DNA of 64,000 bases from Saccharina japonica (lineage: Eukaryota; Sar; Phaeophyceae; Laminariales; Laminariaceae), in the NCBI GenBank assembly GCA_008828725.1, contig MEHQ01002773.1, positions 247,836 through 311,835 of the forward strand, read 5' to 3'. Position numbers and translations under genes: made by a program. Below are positions 34,014-44,486 of the stretch, in pieces (the first letter of the stretch is position 1; the number at the start of each line of letters is the position of its first letter). The notes beneath the pieces were generated by a model. It made no database searches, was not told the DNA's origin, and was given only the letters and a program-made list of their open reading frames with translations.

Positions 34014-37000
34014 GGTCATGAAAGAGATATCGTTAGTCCGGCATCGGGATACTCTGGCGGGCAGCCTCAGCGGTGGCCAGCAGGGCCTCTTGGCGCTTGC
34101 CCTGGAACTGCTGAACGATCGCCGCATCCTGTTCTTGGACGAGCCCACCTCCGGACTGGATTCAACGTCTGCGCTAGAGCTCGTGACCATTCTCAGGCGT
34201 CTCTCCAGAAAGGTAAACCCCGTCAAGAATGCAGTTTCAGTCAATAATTACGAATATTGCTAGGGTAGAGGTGCACCTGCATACAGGACAATACCTGCAT
34301 ACAGGACATTTTATGAGGATAGTCGCTTAAGGAGCTCTATTCCTCACCCAAAAACCGATTTTGGAGAAAACCAAAAGTGCTACCCGATCAACAATCCCAC
34401 GAGCTAGGTATACTATGTAGAGTATGGCAACACAATAATGCACGTCCGATGGATTCGGGTTGAGGAGCCCGAACATTATAAAAACAAACAGCTAAAAGCG
34501 CTACCCCTACATCGTAGCATGCGTCTTACGCGTGGATACGTTTGGTACCTGCCTTCTCCAAACTTACATGGGGTAACTCAGGAAAGTATCTGGTCCTCTT
34601 CTAGCATTCATAGAGTACGGTAAACATATTCAGTATAGGCTCTTTCCACGGCATGTCTCTGTTTTGTTGTTCGTTGCCGTGCGATGTTGTTTTGGCTCAG
34701 ATATTTCAACCTCCTGGGAGGCTTCAAAGTTGTATTGTTGGTAATCGTGGATTTTCGACCATATTTGTTAGCTCGTCAGTCTAGGAAACAGGTTTCAGTC
34801 AGACGGTGCTACACTCGACGCAGGCTACCTTACGATGAAGGTGCACCTGCATACAGGACACTTTAAGGTGCACCTGCATACAGGCCATTTTCTGAGGGTG
34901 GTCACTTGAGGAGCTCTATACCTCAACTGAAAACTGATGTTCGCGGGAAAACAAAAAGAGCTTCCCGAGAAACAATCTCATGGCGTACGTATATAATGAA
35001 GAATATCGCAACACGAGCACGAGATTTCGACGAGTTTGGGACGAATGCTACGATAGAGGTGCACCGTGTTTTTTCTGGGCTCCTCACTTAAGGAGCTCCA
35101 AACCTCACCCGAAAAACGATTTTGGAGAAAACCAAAAGTGCTACCCGACCAACAATACCATGAGCTAGGTATACTATGGAAAAAAATACAACACAAGAAT
35201 GAAAGTCCGACGAATTTGGGTTAAGGAGCCCGATCATTCAGAAACAAAATCAGCAAAACGTGCTACCTCTATCCTAGCACGCGTCTTGGGTTAAGGCGGG
35301 GCGCCTTAACGCCCCGTCTTTCAGAAAAACAAATCAGCCAATAAACGGTACACCTAGCTCAATCTTAGCGCGCCGGTCCTCTCTATCGTAGCTCAGCGTC
35401 CACAGCAAGCAACAACAACCACCGACGCGTGCTACCTTAAGGGTACGTAGTAATTTTCCGGCAAACCCTTCCTGGTTGGCGGGGGTCTGTAGCCGAGAAG
35501 CTTACAAACTACGTTTGGTTTCGGGCAATAATATTGATTCTAAGCCTACGACAGTACGAGACCATAGGATTATTGGTCGGATAGCCCAACCATTGTTAGG
35601 TGAACGTCCGTATGTGGATGGGGGAAATAGTCCCTCGGGAGAGGCAGGGGGAGCACGTCCTCGTTTGAGATGGCTGAAGCCGATTCCGATTGACTGAGGT
35701 TGAACGAGCACCGATCGATATTCGGCGCATGCTACGGTAGAAGTCCACCTGCATTCAGGACATTTCCTGCGGCTCCTCACTTGAGGATCTCTATACTAAT
35801 AATAGGTGATAAACTGAGTTTGGAGGGAAATAAAAGCGATACACGATGAACCATACCACGGCCTAAAGACGCATGCTACGATAGAGGTGCACCATGTTTT
35901 TTCTGAGCTCCTCACTTAAGGAGCGTCATACCTCACCGAAAAAATGATTTTGGAGGAAGATGAAAGTGTTGCCGGATGAGAAATCTCATGACCGAAGTAT
36001 ACTCTGAAACAATATTCGTCACAAAAATGAAAGTCCGACGAATTTGGGTTAAGGAGCCCGATCGTTCAGAAAAAGATCCAGCCAAAAAGTGCTACCTCTA
36101 CCGTAGCACGCGTCTAAACTTGACCACTACCTATATATTAACGCAAGAATGAAATACCGACGATATTGGGTTGAGGGGTTCGATCAATCACAAATAACTC
36201 CACTAAAAAAAGGTGGCATCTATCCTAGCGCGCATCATTCATGAACACGCGTGCTACGGTAGACTGGTGCTACGATAGGGGGGGTGCCCACGTTTTCACT
36301 ACCTGGTTTTAGCCGCTCGGACGAGTGGCTCCGAAAATAAAAGGAAGTTGGACCTAAACATAGTTTGTTGGTGTTGCGTAACAACACCTCCAATGGCGGT
36401 GCATATATAACAACAACAAAAAAAAGTAAAATATGAGTACAACGCAACGCAGTAAAGCAGTCACTCGGCCAAGCGGCTCTATGCAGGTGAACATCAAGCA
36501 TCTATACATGATCCCTCTTTACCGTAACACCAGTCGATACATGCTGTGCGTTCGGGGCTGTCGCCCGTGTTGCGATAGAGGTGGCACCTGTTTGCTGGCA
36601 CGGTTTATGAATGCCCAACTCGTCGAAATATCCACCGTTGTTGCGTTTGTGTTGCAATACGTCTCATTCTATACTGATGAGGCCCCAGCGGTATCGTTCA
36701 TCTGGGGAGTAGTTTTAGCTTCCTCTGCAAGAACAGGTATTGGGTGAGGTATACACGCTCCTGAAGTGAGCAGTCCCATCAAATATATGGTTCCCCTCTA
36801 CCGTGGCATGCGTCGGCTAAAATCCATATGACTGACGGGGGCGGGGTCCCTAACCCTGAGGGATCCCCCATTTTCACTGGAATCCCCCATTTTTGTATTT
36901 TTTTTATACTTTTTCGTTGTCCGGGCGTCGATCATGGGATTGTTCACGTTGCCTTGTTTTGTTGTCAGTGTCTTGGTGAGGCATAGGTCTCCTCGAGCGA

Positions 37001-40000
37001 GTAGCCTCAATACACAATAAGCGCTACCCTTCACCGTATCACGCCTCCGTATATGCCAAATCACGTCATGACGCATGCTACGATGGAGGTAGCAATTTTC
37101 GGCTGAAACAGTTTCTGAACTATTGGGCTCCTTAACCCAAAGTCGGGTGACTTTCATTCTAGTGTTGCAAAAAAAAAACAGAGTTTACTTAGGCCATGGC
37201 ATTGCATAAATGTGTACCACTCCTATTTTCCTTCAAAATCGGTTTACGGTGGAGATATGGAGCCCCTCAAGTGACCACCCGCAGAAAATGGCCTGTACGC
37301 AGGTGCACCTTTACCGTAGTAGCATGCGTCTCATTTCAACTGACGACGCGTGCTACGGTAGCGGTATACACGGTATACCTTTTTTTGGCTGGAACGTTTT
37401 CTGAATGACTGGTATAAACGTATTACTGCCCTGGGGAGGCCCGGTCTTGCTTGCAGACGTAGAGCGGAGCTTCGCTATGGTACTCATACGTCGGGGACTC
37501 CGGTTCCCGCACCTCAAAGCGAAACTCTCGCTCAATTGGACAGGACCGTTCAAGATCTTAGCCGTCGGTCCCTCCCCGGCAGAAGCTACGCCTGACGGTC
37601 GCCCTCTGACCGCCAAGCTTCTCTACCGAGTTAGGCGAGTTTTGGTAGGAGTTACCTGGTCCGTTGTTATTCCAGTTGTTTCGCGGAGGCGCGTGTGTGT
37701 TGCCTCCGTTACTGTTGCGAGAGCGGTTGTTGTCCTGGTGTCGCGAGGAATTTCTACGGCGATCAGAAGTAGACGACGAGCGTGTGTTTTCGCCGCCTAC
37801 AGAGTGGTTACGGCTACGGTGGGAGCGCATGCGCTGCTGCCAACGACGGTAAGCGTCCCCATTGTCGCCGAGTGTACCAAGCTGGGGGTTAAGGCAGCCA
37901 CTACGGTTAGCGAAAGGTAGCGAGCAGAATTTCAGAGAGTGGTCTGTACCATGGCAGTTCAGGCAGAGCCCTCTGTTGTCACGAAAAGCACGCGTGCGAG
38001 CCTCGGGAGACGTAAGAGTAGTCCATAAGGGGGGGTCCTTATTATTAAAAGATGCGGAGACTTGGAACACAGTGTCCCAGTCAGCAGAGTCAGCAGGCCA
38101 ATGATTGTACGTGTGAGAAAAAGGATCAGACTCATAATGGTCGGCATGAGCGACGCTCATCACAACAGGGTTGTGCGAGGAACCCACGTGTCCCGAACGG
38201 GACGACGGGGCGGCAGATCTACTCTGAGAGCGACTGCCTGCATGCTGTTGCAAAGAAAGGCCCGCCAGAGGGGGCAAGGAAAAATAATTTTCTCCGCTTA
38301 TAGCGGGAGTTTTATTCGTCGCCATGGTTTGAAAAGACAACCACATGGCATCAATCGAAACAAAAGGGGTGGGCGCAGTTGCCAAAACACCCGGAAAAAG
38401 CGTGGGCATGAGCCCGGGGTACTGGTTTATTACGCTACGGCGAACCAGTTCCAAAACAGTCGACACACTGGGAGCAAGTACATGCTCCGAGCCTGTGACG
38501 CTAGATACGACCACTCTGAAAGACCGAAAAAAATCAGAAAAGGGGGTACCGTTGGATACACCAAAAGTCTGCAGCCGCTGGAACGCAGCAGTTCCGTCTC
38601 CGTGGTCAAAGTGGTAATGGATGAGGCGAAGGAGCTGGTCAAAAGCATCCGGCCCGCGGGCGTGGGCATCCAGGCTCCGGTTCACCTGCGAAAAAAAATC
38701 GTCGAACACGGCGGTGAGGTCGGCGGAAGAAGGACGGTCAGCGACGATGGCTCTCATAACGACCTTTTGAAGGGGTCTTTCCCAACCGCGGATCCAGTCA
38801 TCAGCATCAAGCAATTTGACACATCTTTCATCGCTTAAAACTAAAATGTCCGCCAGAGCTCGTTTAATGCTCCGGGATAGTTGTTGTGTCCCACCCGCTT
38901 GGGTAGCTGCCGAGCTAAGAGGGAGGGGGGTGACACGGTCGACCTTACGGAGATCAATCGTGACATAGTGTCGTTGGACACTCTTGATGTACGCATCATC
39001 AACGGCAGCGGCTACCTCGTCAATTTTTGAATTTTTGCTTGCCGTGCATGGGCTGTCGCGGAAGACAGGGGGAAGGCAGCAGTGGTAGCGGCTACGCTAC
39101 GAGAAAGAAGGTGCAAGGCATCACTCGATGATACATCTACGAGTGAAGGAGTAACTCGCCTTGGTGTTTTCAGGGCCTCCACGTCGTCCGAGTCGTCCGA
39201 CTCCTCGTTGGCTGGCTCCGTCTTCGTTCTCCGAGATGGGGTGGTGCTGCTGCTGTTATTCTCCTCCCGACGGTTCTTCTTCGGCCCCGCTCGATGTTGG
39301 CGTGAGGAGCTGGATCCGTCGGGGGCGCGATCCTATCGGTCGTCTCGTTCGTTTTCGCGGCGACCATGACGGGGGGAGGCTCCAGCCTGCCGACGAGGCG
39401 AGGCAGCGGCGCCAGCAGCAAGTCCCGAGCGGTCGGGCCACACAGCCTCTCCGCGGCTGTTGTTCAAGTGAGCTCTTCTGAGCAGTTCCCTAGGAGGACC
39501 TGCGCCGCGATGCGGTCGTCCCTGGGGGAGTTGGGCGATCCGCCCCTTGGCTTCGCCGGCGCATCGTCGCCAGACCCCTTATAATCCATCAAGTCATCCA
39601 TCGGGTCGTGCCGTGGGAGGTAGCCATCTGGGAAAAGAGGGGAGATGAAAGAGTAGCCGAAAGGCAGAAGCGCGGGGGCGAAGGCGCGGGCGACACCGAG
39701 GGGGGGGAAGGGCGCGGAGGGGCGCAATCAGTGATCGTGGTCGAAGCGGAATCGGCACTATAGTCAAGTGAAAAAGTGCGGGATGTCTGGTCTACACTAA
39801 TAGTAAGTGGAAGCTCGCCTGCTGGTCGTCTTTCACTAATTTCAAGTGAAAGGGCCACTGCTGAGTGTTCTGACGAGGAAAATGTGAACAACGCAGGGGG
39901 CTCTTGGGGTGCATCGCGACTGTCAGTATGCGTAAAACGGCGAGCTCGAGCTCGAGCCTCACGCGTAATGCTACGCAGGTCGCGCTGCGAGAGAAGGAGC

Positions 40001-42655
40001 GGTGCACCTACCAAAGGTTGATTGCTGGTAGGTTAAAATGCTCGTGGGCCGGAGAGAATAATCTCAGAGGTCGGAGAGCCATCTGGTGGCGGAGAAGAAC
40101 GCTTTATGGCGTCACTCCTGCTTGAGTGGCCTCGAGTACTCGTAGTTACGGGAAGTACTGCTGTACCGCCGGGAAGAGTACTCATACTCGTCGCTGGTGC
40201 GTGCACCAGGGGTGCCCGTAAGGCAGGCGTTGCTGAGGCGACCGTGCCTGGTAGGCAGGCCTCCTGAGGAGGCGAGGTATGCAGCCGCTCGTGAGATAAT
40301 TCTCGTGGAGGGTGCATAGCTGCCTCAGCCAAAGTCCAGCGAGGGGGCTGCTGGTCGCTTGAGTCGAAAAAATCTGAACGATTTTCGCGACTTGGCAAGA
40401 GCGGTCCGACTCGGTCTGGATCGGTGGTGGCGGCAGCGTCCGTGGTCAAAGGTTCGAGAACCGACACGAGCGGGGTGCTGCTGCTGCTCGTGCTCATGGC
40501 TATAACGTCAGGGGTAGCTGTCCCGAAGGCCGACACAAGCAAGACGCTATCGCGAGAGCTAGAGGGAGGGGTGCGCACACCTTCGGATACTCGATCCGGA
40601 GGTGGGTGCGCTGCGATGTGTGGTGGAGTGTCGCGGTTTTCGTGCGAGTTTCCACCATCCATCGCTTCGACTTCGATTGCACGTTGCCGCGTAATCGGTG
40701 TCGAAAGGACTTCCGCGCACAGAGCTGCAATATCATGCAGATCTGGGCGTGGTGTCGGGGTGACATTCCTCTTGTGAGCGGTGGCAGGCTCACTTGAGGA
40801 AGCGGTCGGCATTACTTGGGAGCGTGCAGCTGCAGCAGTCGAATGCGAAAGAGGATCCGAGTTGGAGACATCTCGAATGGGGCCAGAATTCACCGAGCTC
40901 GGCGTCATGCTGGATACTGAGGTCAGCTCGGACAAAATATTGTCGAGAACCGACGCTACATCCGTACGTGGGGTTTGATCAACAGCAGTAAGAGAGTCGT
41001 TGGCTACGCAAGCACACGAGGCTGGCACTACAGCAGCATCCAAAGCTGGGGGAAGGGTCAGGCCGAGGTCGAGCGGAGAGGCAGCAGGAAGCAAAAGAGT
41101 ATCCGAGCCGGACAAAGTCAGACTGGTACCAGCATTCTCAGGGCCTCAGAGCAGGTCAACATCGATGCTGATATGATACGAGCTGGGACATGCCACGAGT
41201 ACATACTTGTACAATACATACTCGTACTGCTGTCTAAATCCGACGCAATGCCAGCACGGGGCTGGGTCAACAGTACTGCACGAGACTGTAGCTACGCCAG
41301 CGCATGAGGCTGGAGCTACATCAACACGGCTGGGGGGAGGGTCAGGCCGGGGTCGAGCGAAGGGGCAGCAGCGCGCTCGCAAGCGGAAGGGATTGTGCTC
41401 AAATCGAGCGAGACTGGGAAGGCTGTGGGAGCTGGCTGCCAGGCGAAATTTGTTAGAGGCTTCTCGAATTTCGCTCAGGTGGTGAAGCAAGTCAGGGCGA
41501 CGACCTGTCAGAAGGCGTGGTGCTTCTACATGTGCGACGAAGCTATCCTCGCTACTGTTGTCGCAGCCGGTACCTAATGGGGCTGCGACCACTACCGCGT
41601 CTGGGCAAGGCGCGTGGGATACGACGGATGCTTGCATGTCCGAAGGAGAAGTCTCATCGTCAGAGGAGCTCATCGAAAATAAATCCGGGACGAGGAAAAA
41701 CAAATCAGCTATTTTACTCGTACGTACGGAAAACGAGAAAAATCGAGGGAAAAATAAGCAAAGGATACTGCCGAGCGTATGTAGAGTCAAGCTCGCAAAG
41801 AGAGCAGCCAAGCGCGATCGAGTCTCACGTGTCTGTCGCCGACGCCATGTATAAACGTATTGGATCCCTGGGGAGGTTAGGTACGTAGCTACAAATGCGG
41901 TATGGGGCAAGCCCGACTACCGTGCAGGTTTGAGACGAGACGCAACTCAGTTACTCACAGTTTTGATGCTTGAAGTCTTATATTTATTATCACGCTGGTT
42001 CTGGGCTCAGCGAATTCTGAGAACCAGGGGGAGCAAATATTATTTGCTCGATGCGCGTTTCATCAGAAACACGCCACCTCAACAATAGAGGGGAAACGGG
42101 GATACCATGAATACCATGACACTGGCCTTCTTAAAACCCTTTTAGAACTGCAGTCCCGTTATGGGGACAAGCCACTCTAATTCTAAGTAATTTGTCCCCA
42201 AAACGGGACTGCAGTTCTAAAAGGGTTACCCCAAAAATCGTCAGAATTTATTTATTACGATACATATTTGCAATATATTTCGTTGAACCTAGGTATATGC
42301 CATGGCGTTCTTCATCTGGGAGGAGCTTTTTGTCCCTCCGAAAATAAGTTTTAGAGCGAGGTACCGAGCTCCTCAAGTGCGGAGCCTGAGAAAAAAAACA
42401 AATGGTGCACCTCTACCGCGTGCAGCAGCATGCGTCTATACAAAACGCGTACCAAAATTCCAGTTTATGGCGTTTTCGCGAGACCCTAGCGACGACAGCT
42501 ATAATAGCTGCGCTTGCTTTGTTCTTCCAGGTGACCGTCGTTGTGGCGATTCATCCGCCTCGACCCGAGATCTGGCAGCTTTTCTCGCACGCAGTCCTCG
42601 TTAAGGGCGGCAGGGTGGTGTTCTGCGGGCCGTCGACCGGGGATGGCATTTCCAG
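34014..42655 (+). CDS. ABCG-type transporter ATP-binding domain, two confident exons (partial gene)
   Basis: Exon 34014-34212 encodes VMKEISLVRHRDTLAGSLSG and onward: the ABC signature LSGGQQ, Walker B ILFLDEP and the D-loop SGLDSTSA, ending RLSRK at a phase-0 donor (GTAAAC). Exon 42531-42655 starts after TTCTTCCAG with VTVVVAIHPPRPEIWQLF, giving the H-loop His and the KGGRVVFCGPSTG segment that follows in ABCG proteins. Phases agree, so the 8.3-kb interval is one intron. The family usually has IHQP after the H-loop start; here it is IHPP. ABCG half-transporters export lipids and other hydrophobic compounds at membranes. The Walker A exon and the transmembrane half were not found, so the gene is incomplete here, has tiny exons I missed, or is a decaying copy. 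Confidence 0.78.
34257..34525 (+). mobile_element. M1 MITE copy, left end eroded
   Basis: Begins just after the ABC exon donor (GCTAGGGTAGAGGTGCACC) and ends CCCTACATCGTAGCATGCGTC. Contains CTGCATACAGGAC twice in tandem at its left end. No exact target duplication. Confidence 0.65.
34817..35400 (+). mobile_element. M1 MITE interrupted by a second M1 copy (35040-35285)
   Basis: Outer copy: GACGCAGGCTACCTTACGATG at the left, CTCTATCGTAGCTCAGCGTC at the right. It is split at GAGTTTGG by the inner 246-bp copy, whose duplication TTGG is exact on both sides. The right half resumes GGGTTAAGG. The outer right half has an extra GGCGGGGCGCCTTAACGCCC palindrome and a second CGCGCCGGTC end, so it is rearranged. 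Confidence 0.75.
35040..35285 (+). mobile_element. M1 MITE nested in M1, TSD TTGG
   Basis: 246 bp from GACGAATGCTACGATAGAGG to CTCTATCCTAGCACGCGTC. Flanked on both sides by TTGG, reconstructing the uninterrupted host motif GAGTTTGGGTTAAGG. Confidence 0.88.
35724..36236 (+). mobile_element. M1 MITE (TSD ATTC) split by another M1 copy
   Basis: The outer copy runs from GGCGCATGCTACGGTAGAAG to CATCTATCCTAGCGCGCATC and is flanked by ATTC on both sides. It is interrupted after GGCCTAAA by the copy at 35868-36114. Removing that copy and one TAAA restores a full-length M1 order. Confidence 0.85.
35868..36114 (+). mobile_element. M1 MITE nested in M1, TSD TAAA
   Basis: 247 bp from GACGCATGCTACGATAGAGG to CTCTACCGTAGCACGCGTC; TAAA on both sides. 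One of the best-preserved copies, closely similar to those at 18150 and 30515. Confidence 0.9.
36264..36534 (+). mobile_element. MITE with GGTGCTACGATAGGGGGG ends (family M5), copy 2
   Basis: Left end ACTGGTGCTACGATAGGGGG; right end CTCTTTACCGTAACACCAGT. Shares the CACCTCCAATGGCGGTGCAT block with the reversed copy at 24724. A short frame inside (36433-36747) is not considered a gene. Confidence 0.7.
37070..37330 (-). mobile_element. GACGC-terminal MITE (family M1), reversed, TSD TCAT
   Basis: 261 bp from GACGCATGCTACGATGGAGG to CTTTACCGTAGTAGCATGCGTC, flanked by TCAT on both sides. Only 14 bp separate it from the next M1 copy. Confidence 0.88.
37440..37640 (+). pseudogene. Gypsy integrase C-terminal fragment, inverted relative to gag
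   Basis: The plus-strand frame contains LKAKLSLNWTGPFKILAVGP followed by SPAEATPDGRPLTAKLLY. This is the region after the integrase core in Ty3/Gypsy polyproteins (the KLSLNWTGPF type barrel). It lies head-on against the minus-strand gag; the gag frame runs into its antisense near 37625, marking the breakpoint. Confidence 0.75.
37558..38814 (-). pseudogene. Gag capsid and nucleocapsid region
   Basis: 418 codons from an internal ATG; the frame is open upstream to about 39030 (YVTIDLRKVDRVTPLPLS). The capsid-like helical region lies at residues about 20-160 (LLRLIHYHFDHGDGTAAFQR, FSDFFRSFR, INQYPGLMP). A CCHC zinc knuckle CLNCHGTDHSLKFC is at about 284-297 (C-X2-C-X4-H-X4-C), then an Arg/Ser/Asn-rich tail. 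The last ~20 codons are antisense to the integrase fragment and do not belong to the original protein. Confidence 0.85.
39040..41673 (-). pseudogene. Gag N-terminal region, broken by frameshifts
   Basis: Low-complexity Ser/Pro/Ala/Thr-rich frames continue from MSSSDDETSP (about 41673) through 41115-40033, 40014-39589, 39727-39464 and 39421-39060, changing frame several times. A 288-bp-offset direct duplication (about 40950-41110 against 41238-41390) lies within it, seen in protein as LPPALDAAVVPASCACVA and PPPSRVDVAPASCAGVA. Individual frameshift positions cannot be fixed by eye. Confidence 0.65.
41849..42121 (-). repeat. 5' LTR of the Gypsy-like element
   Basis: 273 bp on the minus strand from TGTCATGGTATTC to CCAATACGTTTATA, ending two bases before TGGCGTCGG. 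It contains an inverted repeat around GGGCTCAGCGAATTCTGAG. Only its last 27 bp are repeated at the other end of the element (37413-37439). Confidence 0.6.
42131..42228. mobile_element. PiggyBac-like MITE, copy inside an M1 MITE
   Basis: Arms CCCTTTTAGAACTGCAGTCC and CTGCAGTTCTAAAAGGG with the usual centre CACTCTAATTCTAAGTAA. It sits at the CTTAACCC site of a reversed M1 copy. Right next to the LTR-retrotransposon insertion. Confidence 0.85.
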
Positions 42656-43831
42656 GTCCGTACGTTTACGAGGAGTCCGACATGAAAGGCGTTTTAGGGC
42701 TGGGCTACAGTAGCACAGATTTGTATGAAGCTCCTCTAATGAGGAGCTCTATACTAGTTGTAAGTAGCCTAAAACCCGGTTTTGGTGAACGCTAAAGGTG
42801 GAACCCGGAGGACAACCCCAACAGCTACGGTAGGTCTATCACGAATGATATTTTAGAAAACTGGGGGTTTTCCCCACGATATGGAGGCCGGTCAGTAAAC
42901 CACGTTTTGGCCAAAGAGTGCAATGCCCCCTATGGTCGCACGCCTGTTTGTTTCGGTACAAACTACTCGAACATAACGCCGGCTCAGATTGGGAATCTGG
43001 GAAACGTGTTAAGCTTCTCCTGGTGTACATGCAGGTACACGAGTTTGTGGATTGCAAAAGCCGATTACAGCGGCCGCCACCCAAACGCAATCCGTGCTGC
43101 TGACCTTGGCCGTGTGCCCGAACCGGCTTGCCAGGCAATGTACGGTGGGCGATCGGGAATACACTGCTACACTGCTGTACGCTCAAATATTACGACACAC
43201 AACGTCGACCTCGCTATGTATTTGGTAGCGTCACCTGCGTCGCAATCCCTCCCGTACACAGGTGTAGACGCAAGAGGCCTCTGCCCGCCGCAAATGGACA
43301 CACACGTACCTACAACACGACCGAAAATAGTGATATATTAACAGATACTTCAATACTTCGTATGTACGCGAATTACCAGTCCCGGTGCGCAAGCGGTTTT
43401 CAAGTACACACCTGGTGATCGGGAAAAGTACAGTTCTTGAATGTCTGGTAGAAACCCTTAGCTGTATTGGTCGTACGTAGGGGCTTCATCAATGTATTCG
43501 AAACCCCCCAATGTTTCACAATGTCATTAAATAATGATATCCGTGTATGCCCCGCCACAAGGTAATGCGGTACGGCTCTTAGGCGTGGTTCTCGCACGGT
43601 TCTATTTTCGAGGTGTCGTAGGCTCGCATTCATAGCTCCGCTGCCACGTGTCCCTGATGAATGTTAGCCCTCCATGGACTAGAGGCGAAATTAAAAAACT
43701 CCCTCGTACCCCCCCCCCCCCCCCCCTGGCCTACCCAGGCGGAGTGAAAACCCACTGTTTTTTAAATACAGCATCCCAACAAGGCCACACCCACCCCCTC
43801 GTAACCCCTCTTCTCCCTTTTACTTGTGAAG
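42656..43831 (+). other. Probable ABC gene intron
   Basis: It follows the candidate donor AG-GTCCGT. Short palindrome GAAGCTCCTCTAATGAGGAG near 42729 (a MITE relic). A run of about 18 C lies at 43710-43728. A 144-codon plus-strand frame at 42907-43341 has no motif and is probably chance. Confidence 0.4.
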
Positions 43832-44111
43832 GTACCTCCCACTGTTTGAGGGAGCGTCGCCGCCCATCGATCCAGTAGGTGAAACAACGAAACACCTGGC
43901 TCCATTCTCTAGGGCATTTGGCCGCGCAGTCAGCCACGAGTCTGTCGCGGACGAATCCGGCACAGATTCGACCACCTACACGACGGGCGACTCGGGGTCT
44001 CGCTGTACGAGCGCCGCGGTCGCCGGGCGCGGAGGCGTTTACTCTGAGTCTTTGCCGAAAAGGTGCGGCGATACCGAGGGCTCCAAGAGGCAGGAGATGC
44101 ACTTATGTTAG
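43832..44111 (+). CDS. Candidate third exon of the ABC gene
   Basis: A pyrimidine-rich acceptor (CTCTTCTCCC at 43808-43817, then TTTTACTTGTGAAG) precedes a frame starting YLPLFEGASPPIDPVGE, which completes the phase-2 codon left by the exon ending 42655. In ABCG proteins this position carries a short YF/YL-type segment after the GPS motif, which fits. The frame stays open to a TAG at 44109; an alternative donor is GTGCGG near 44061. The later part is Ser/Thr/Gly-rich and could be linker or intron read-through. Confidence 0.38.
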
Positions 44112-44264
44112 ATGACTACTCTCGCGGGTAGCACGCGTTCACCTGCGCCCGTTTGTCGTCAAAATGTGAAGTTCGTGAGCCGTACCACTGCTGTAGGGGG
44201 GGTCAGGGCGGTGTTTTTTGCGCCTTGGTGGCGGGCGCGATTGGCCCACTTGATCAACTGCGCG

Positions 44265-44486
44265 GCTGAAGTTTCTGAGCTCCTCACAGGAGGAGCTCAA
44301 CATCTGACCCGAAACATGACTTCGGAAACATTCGTTGCGCGCAACCCGACCAGATCTTCCAATGCGGTAGTCCGAAAACAAATATACCAGTAAAATAATA
44401 ATAATAGTATCCGGAGGTTACTATAGTGAGGAGCTCAACCGGTCAGAAAATAGTGAGCCCATAAAGTGGTACCCCTACCGTTGGAT
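44265..44486 (+). mobile_element. MITE of family M4, copy 3
   Basis: Contains GAGCTCCTCACAGGAGGAGC, the GCGCAACCCGACCAGATCTT region and the right end GTGGTACCCCTACCGTTGGAT, in the opposite orientation to the copies at 21291 and 31916. The left terminal repeat is not recognisable. Confidence 0.6.

Larger units (their letters stand above)
37413..42121 (-). mobile_element. Ty3/Gypsy-like LTR retrotransposon, rearranged, TSD CTGG
   Basis: Minus-strand order: LTR 42121-41849 (starts TGTCATGG), a plausible primer-binding site (TGGCGTCGGCGACAG), the gag start at about 41673 (MSSSDDETSP), a broken gag to about 37625, then a stretch in the opposite orientation with an integrase tail (37440-37625, +), and finally 27 bp matching the end of the LTR (TAAACGTATT and CCCTGGGGAGG shared by 37413 and 41849). 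CTGG flanks both ends. Protease, RT, RNase H and most of integrase are missing, so it is non-autonomous at best. It lies antisense inside the ABC gene intron. Confidence 0.82.
37345..42436 (-). mobile_element. M1 MITE split by an LTR retrotransposon and a piggyBac-like MITE
   Basis: Left part 37345-37412 (GACGCGTGCTACGGTAGC through TTTTCTGAATGACTGG) and right part about 42122-42436 (CTGGCCTTCTTAA, then CCCAAAAATCG to CAGCATGCGTC) make one reversed M1 copy. The LTR element at 37413-42121 sits between them, and the TTAA-type MITE at 42131-42228 sits at the M1 CTTAACCC site. Confidence 0.75.

Noticed and set aside
43731..44102. 123-codon minus-strand ORF
   Set aside because: It is antisense to the plus-strand frame that follows a strong acceptor and matches the phase of the ABC exon. 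Composition is Arg/Ala/Pro-rich as expected for a GC-rich shadow.
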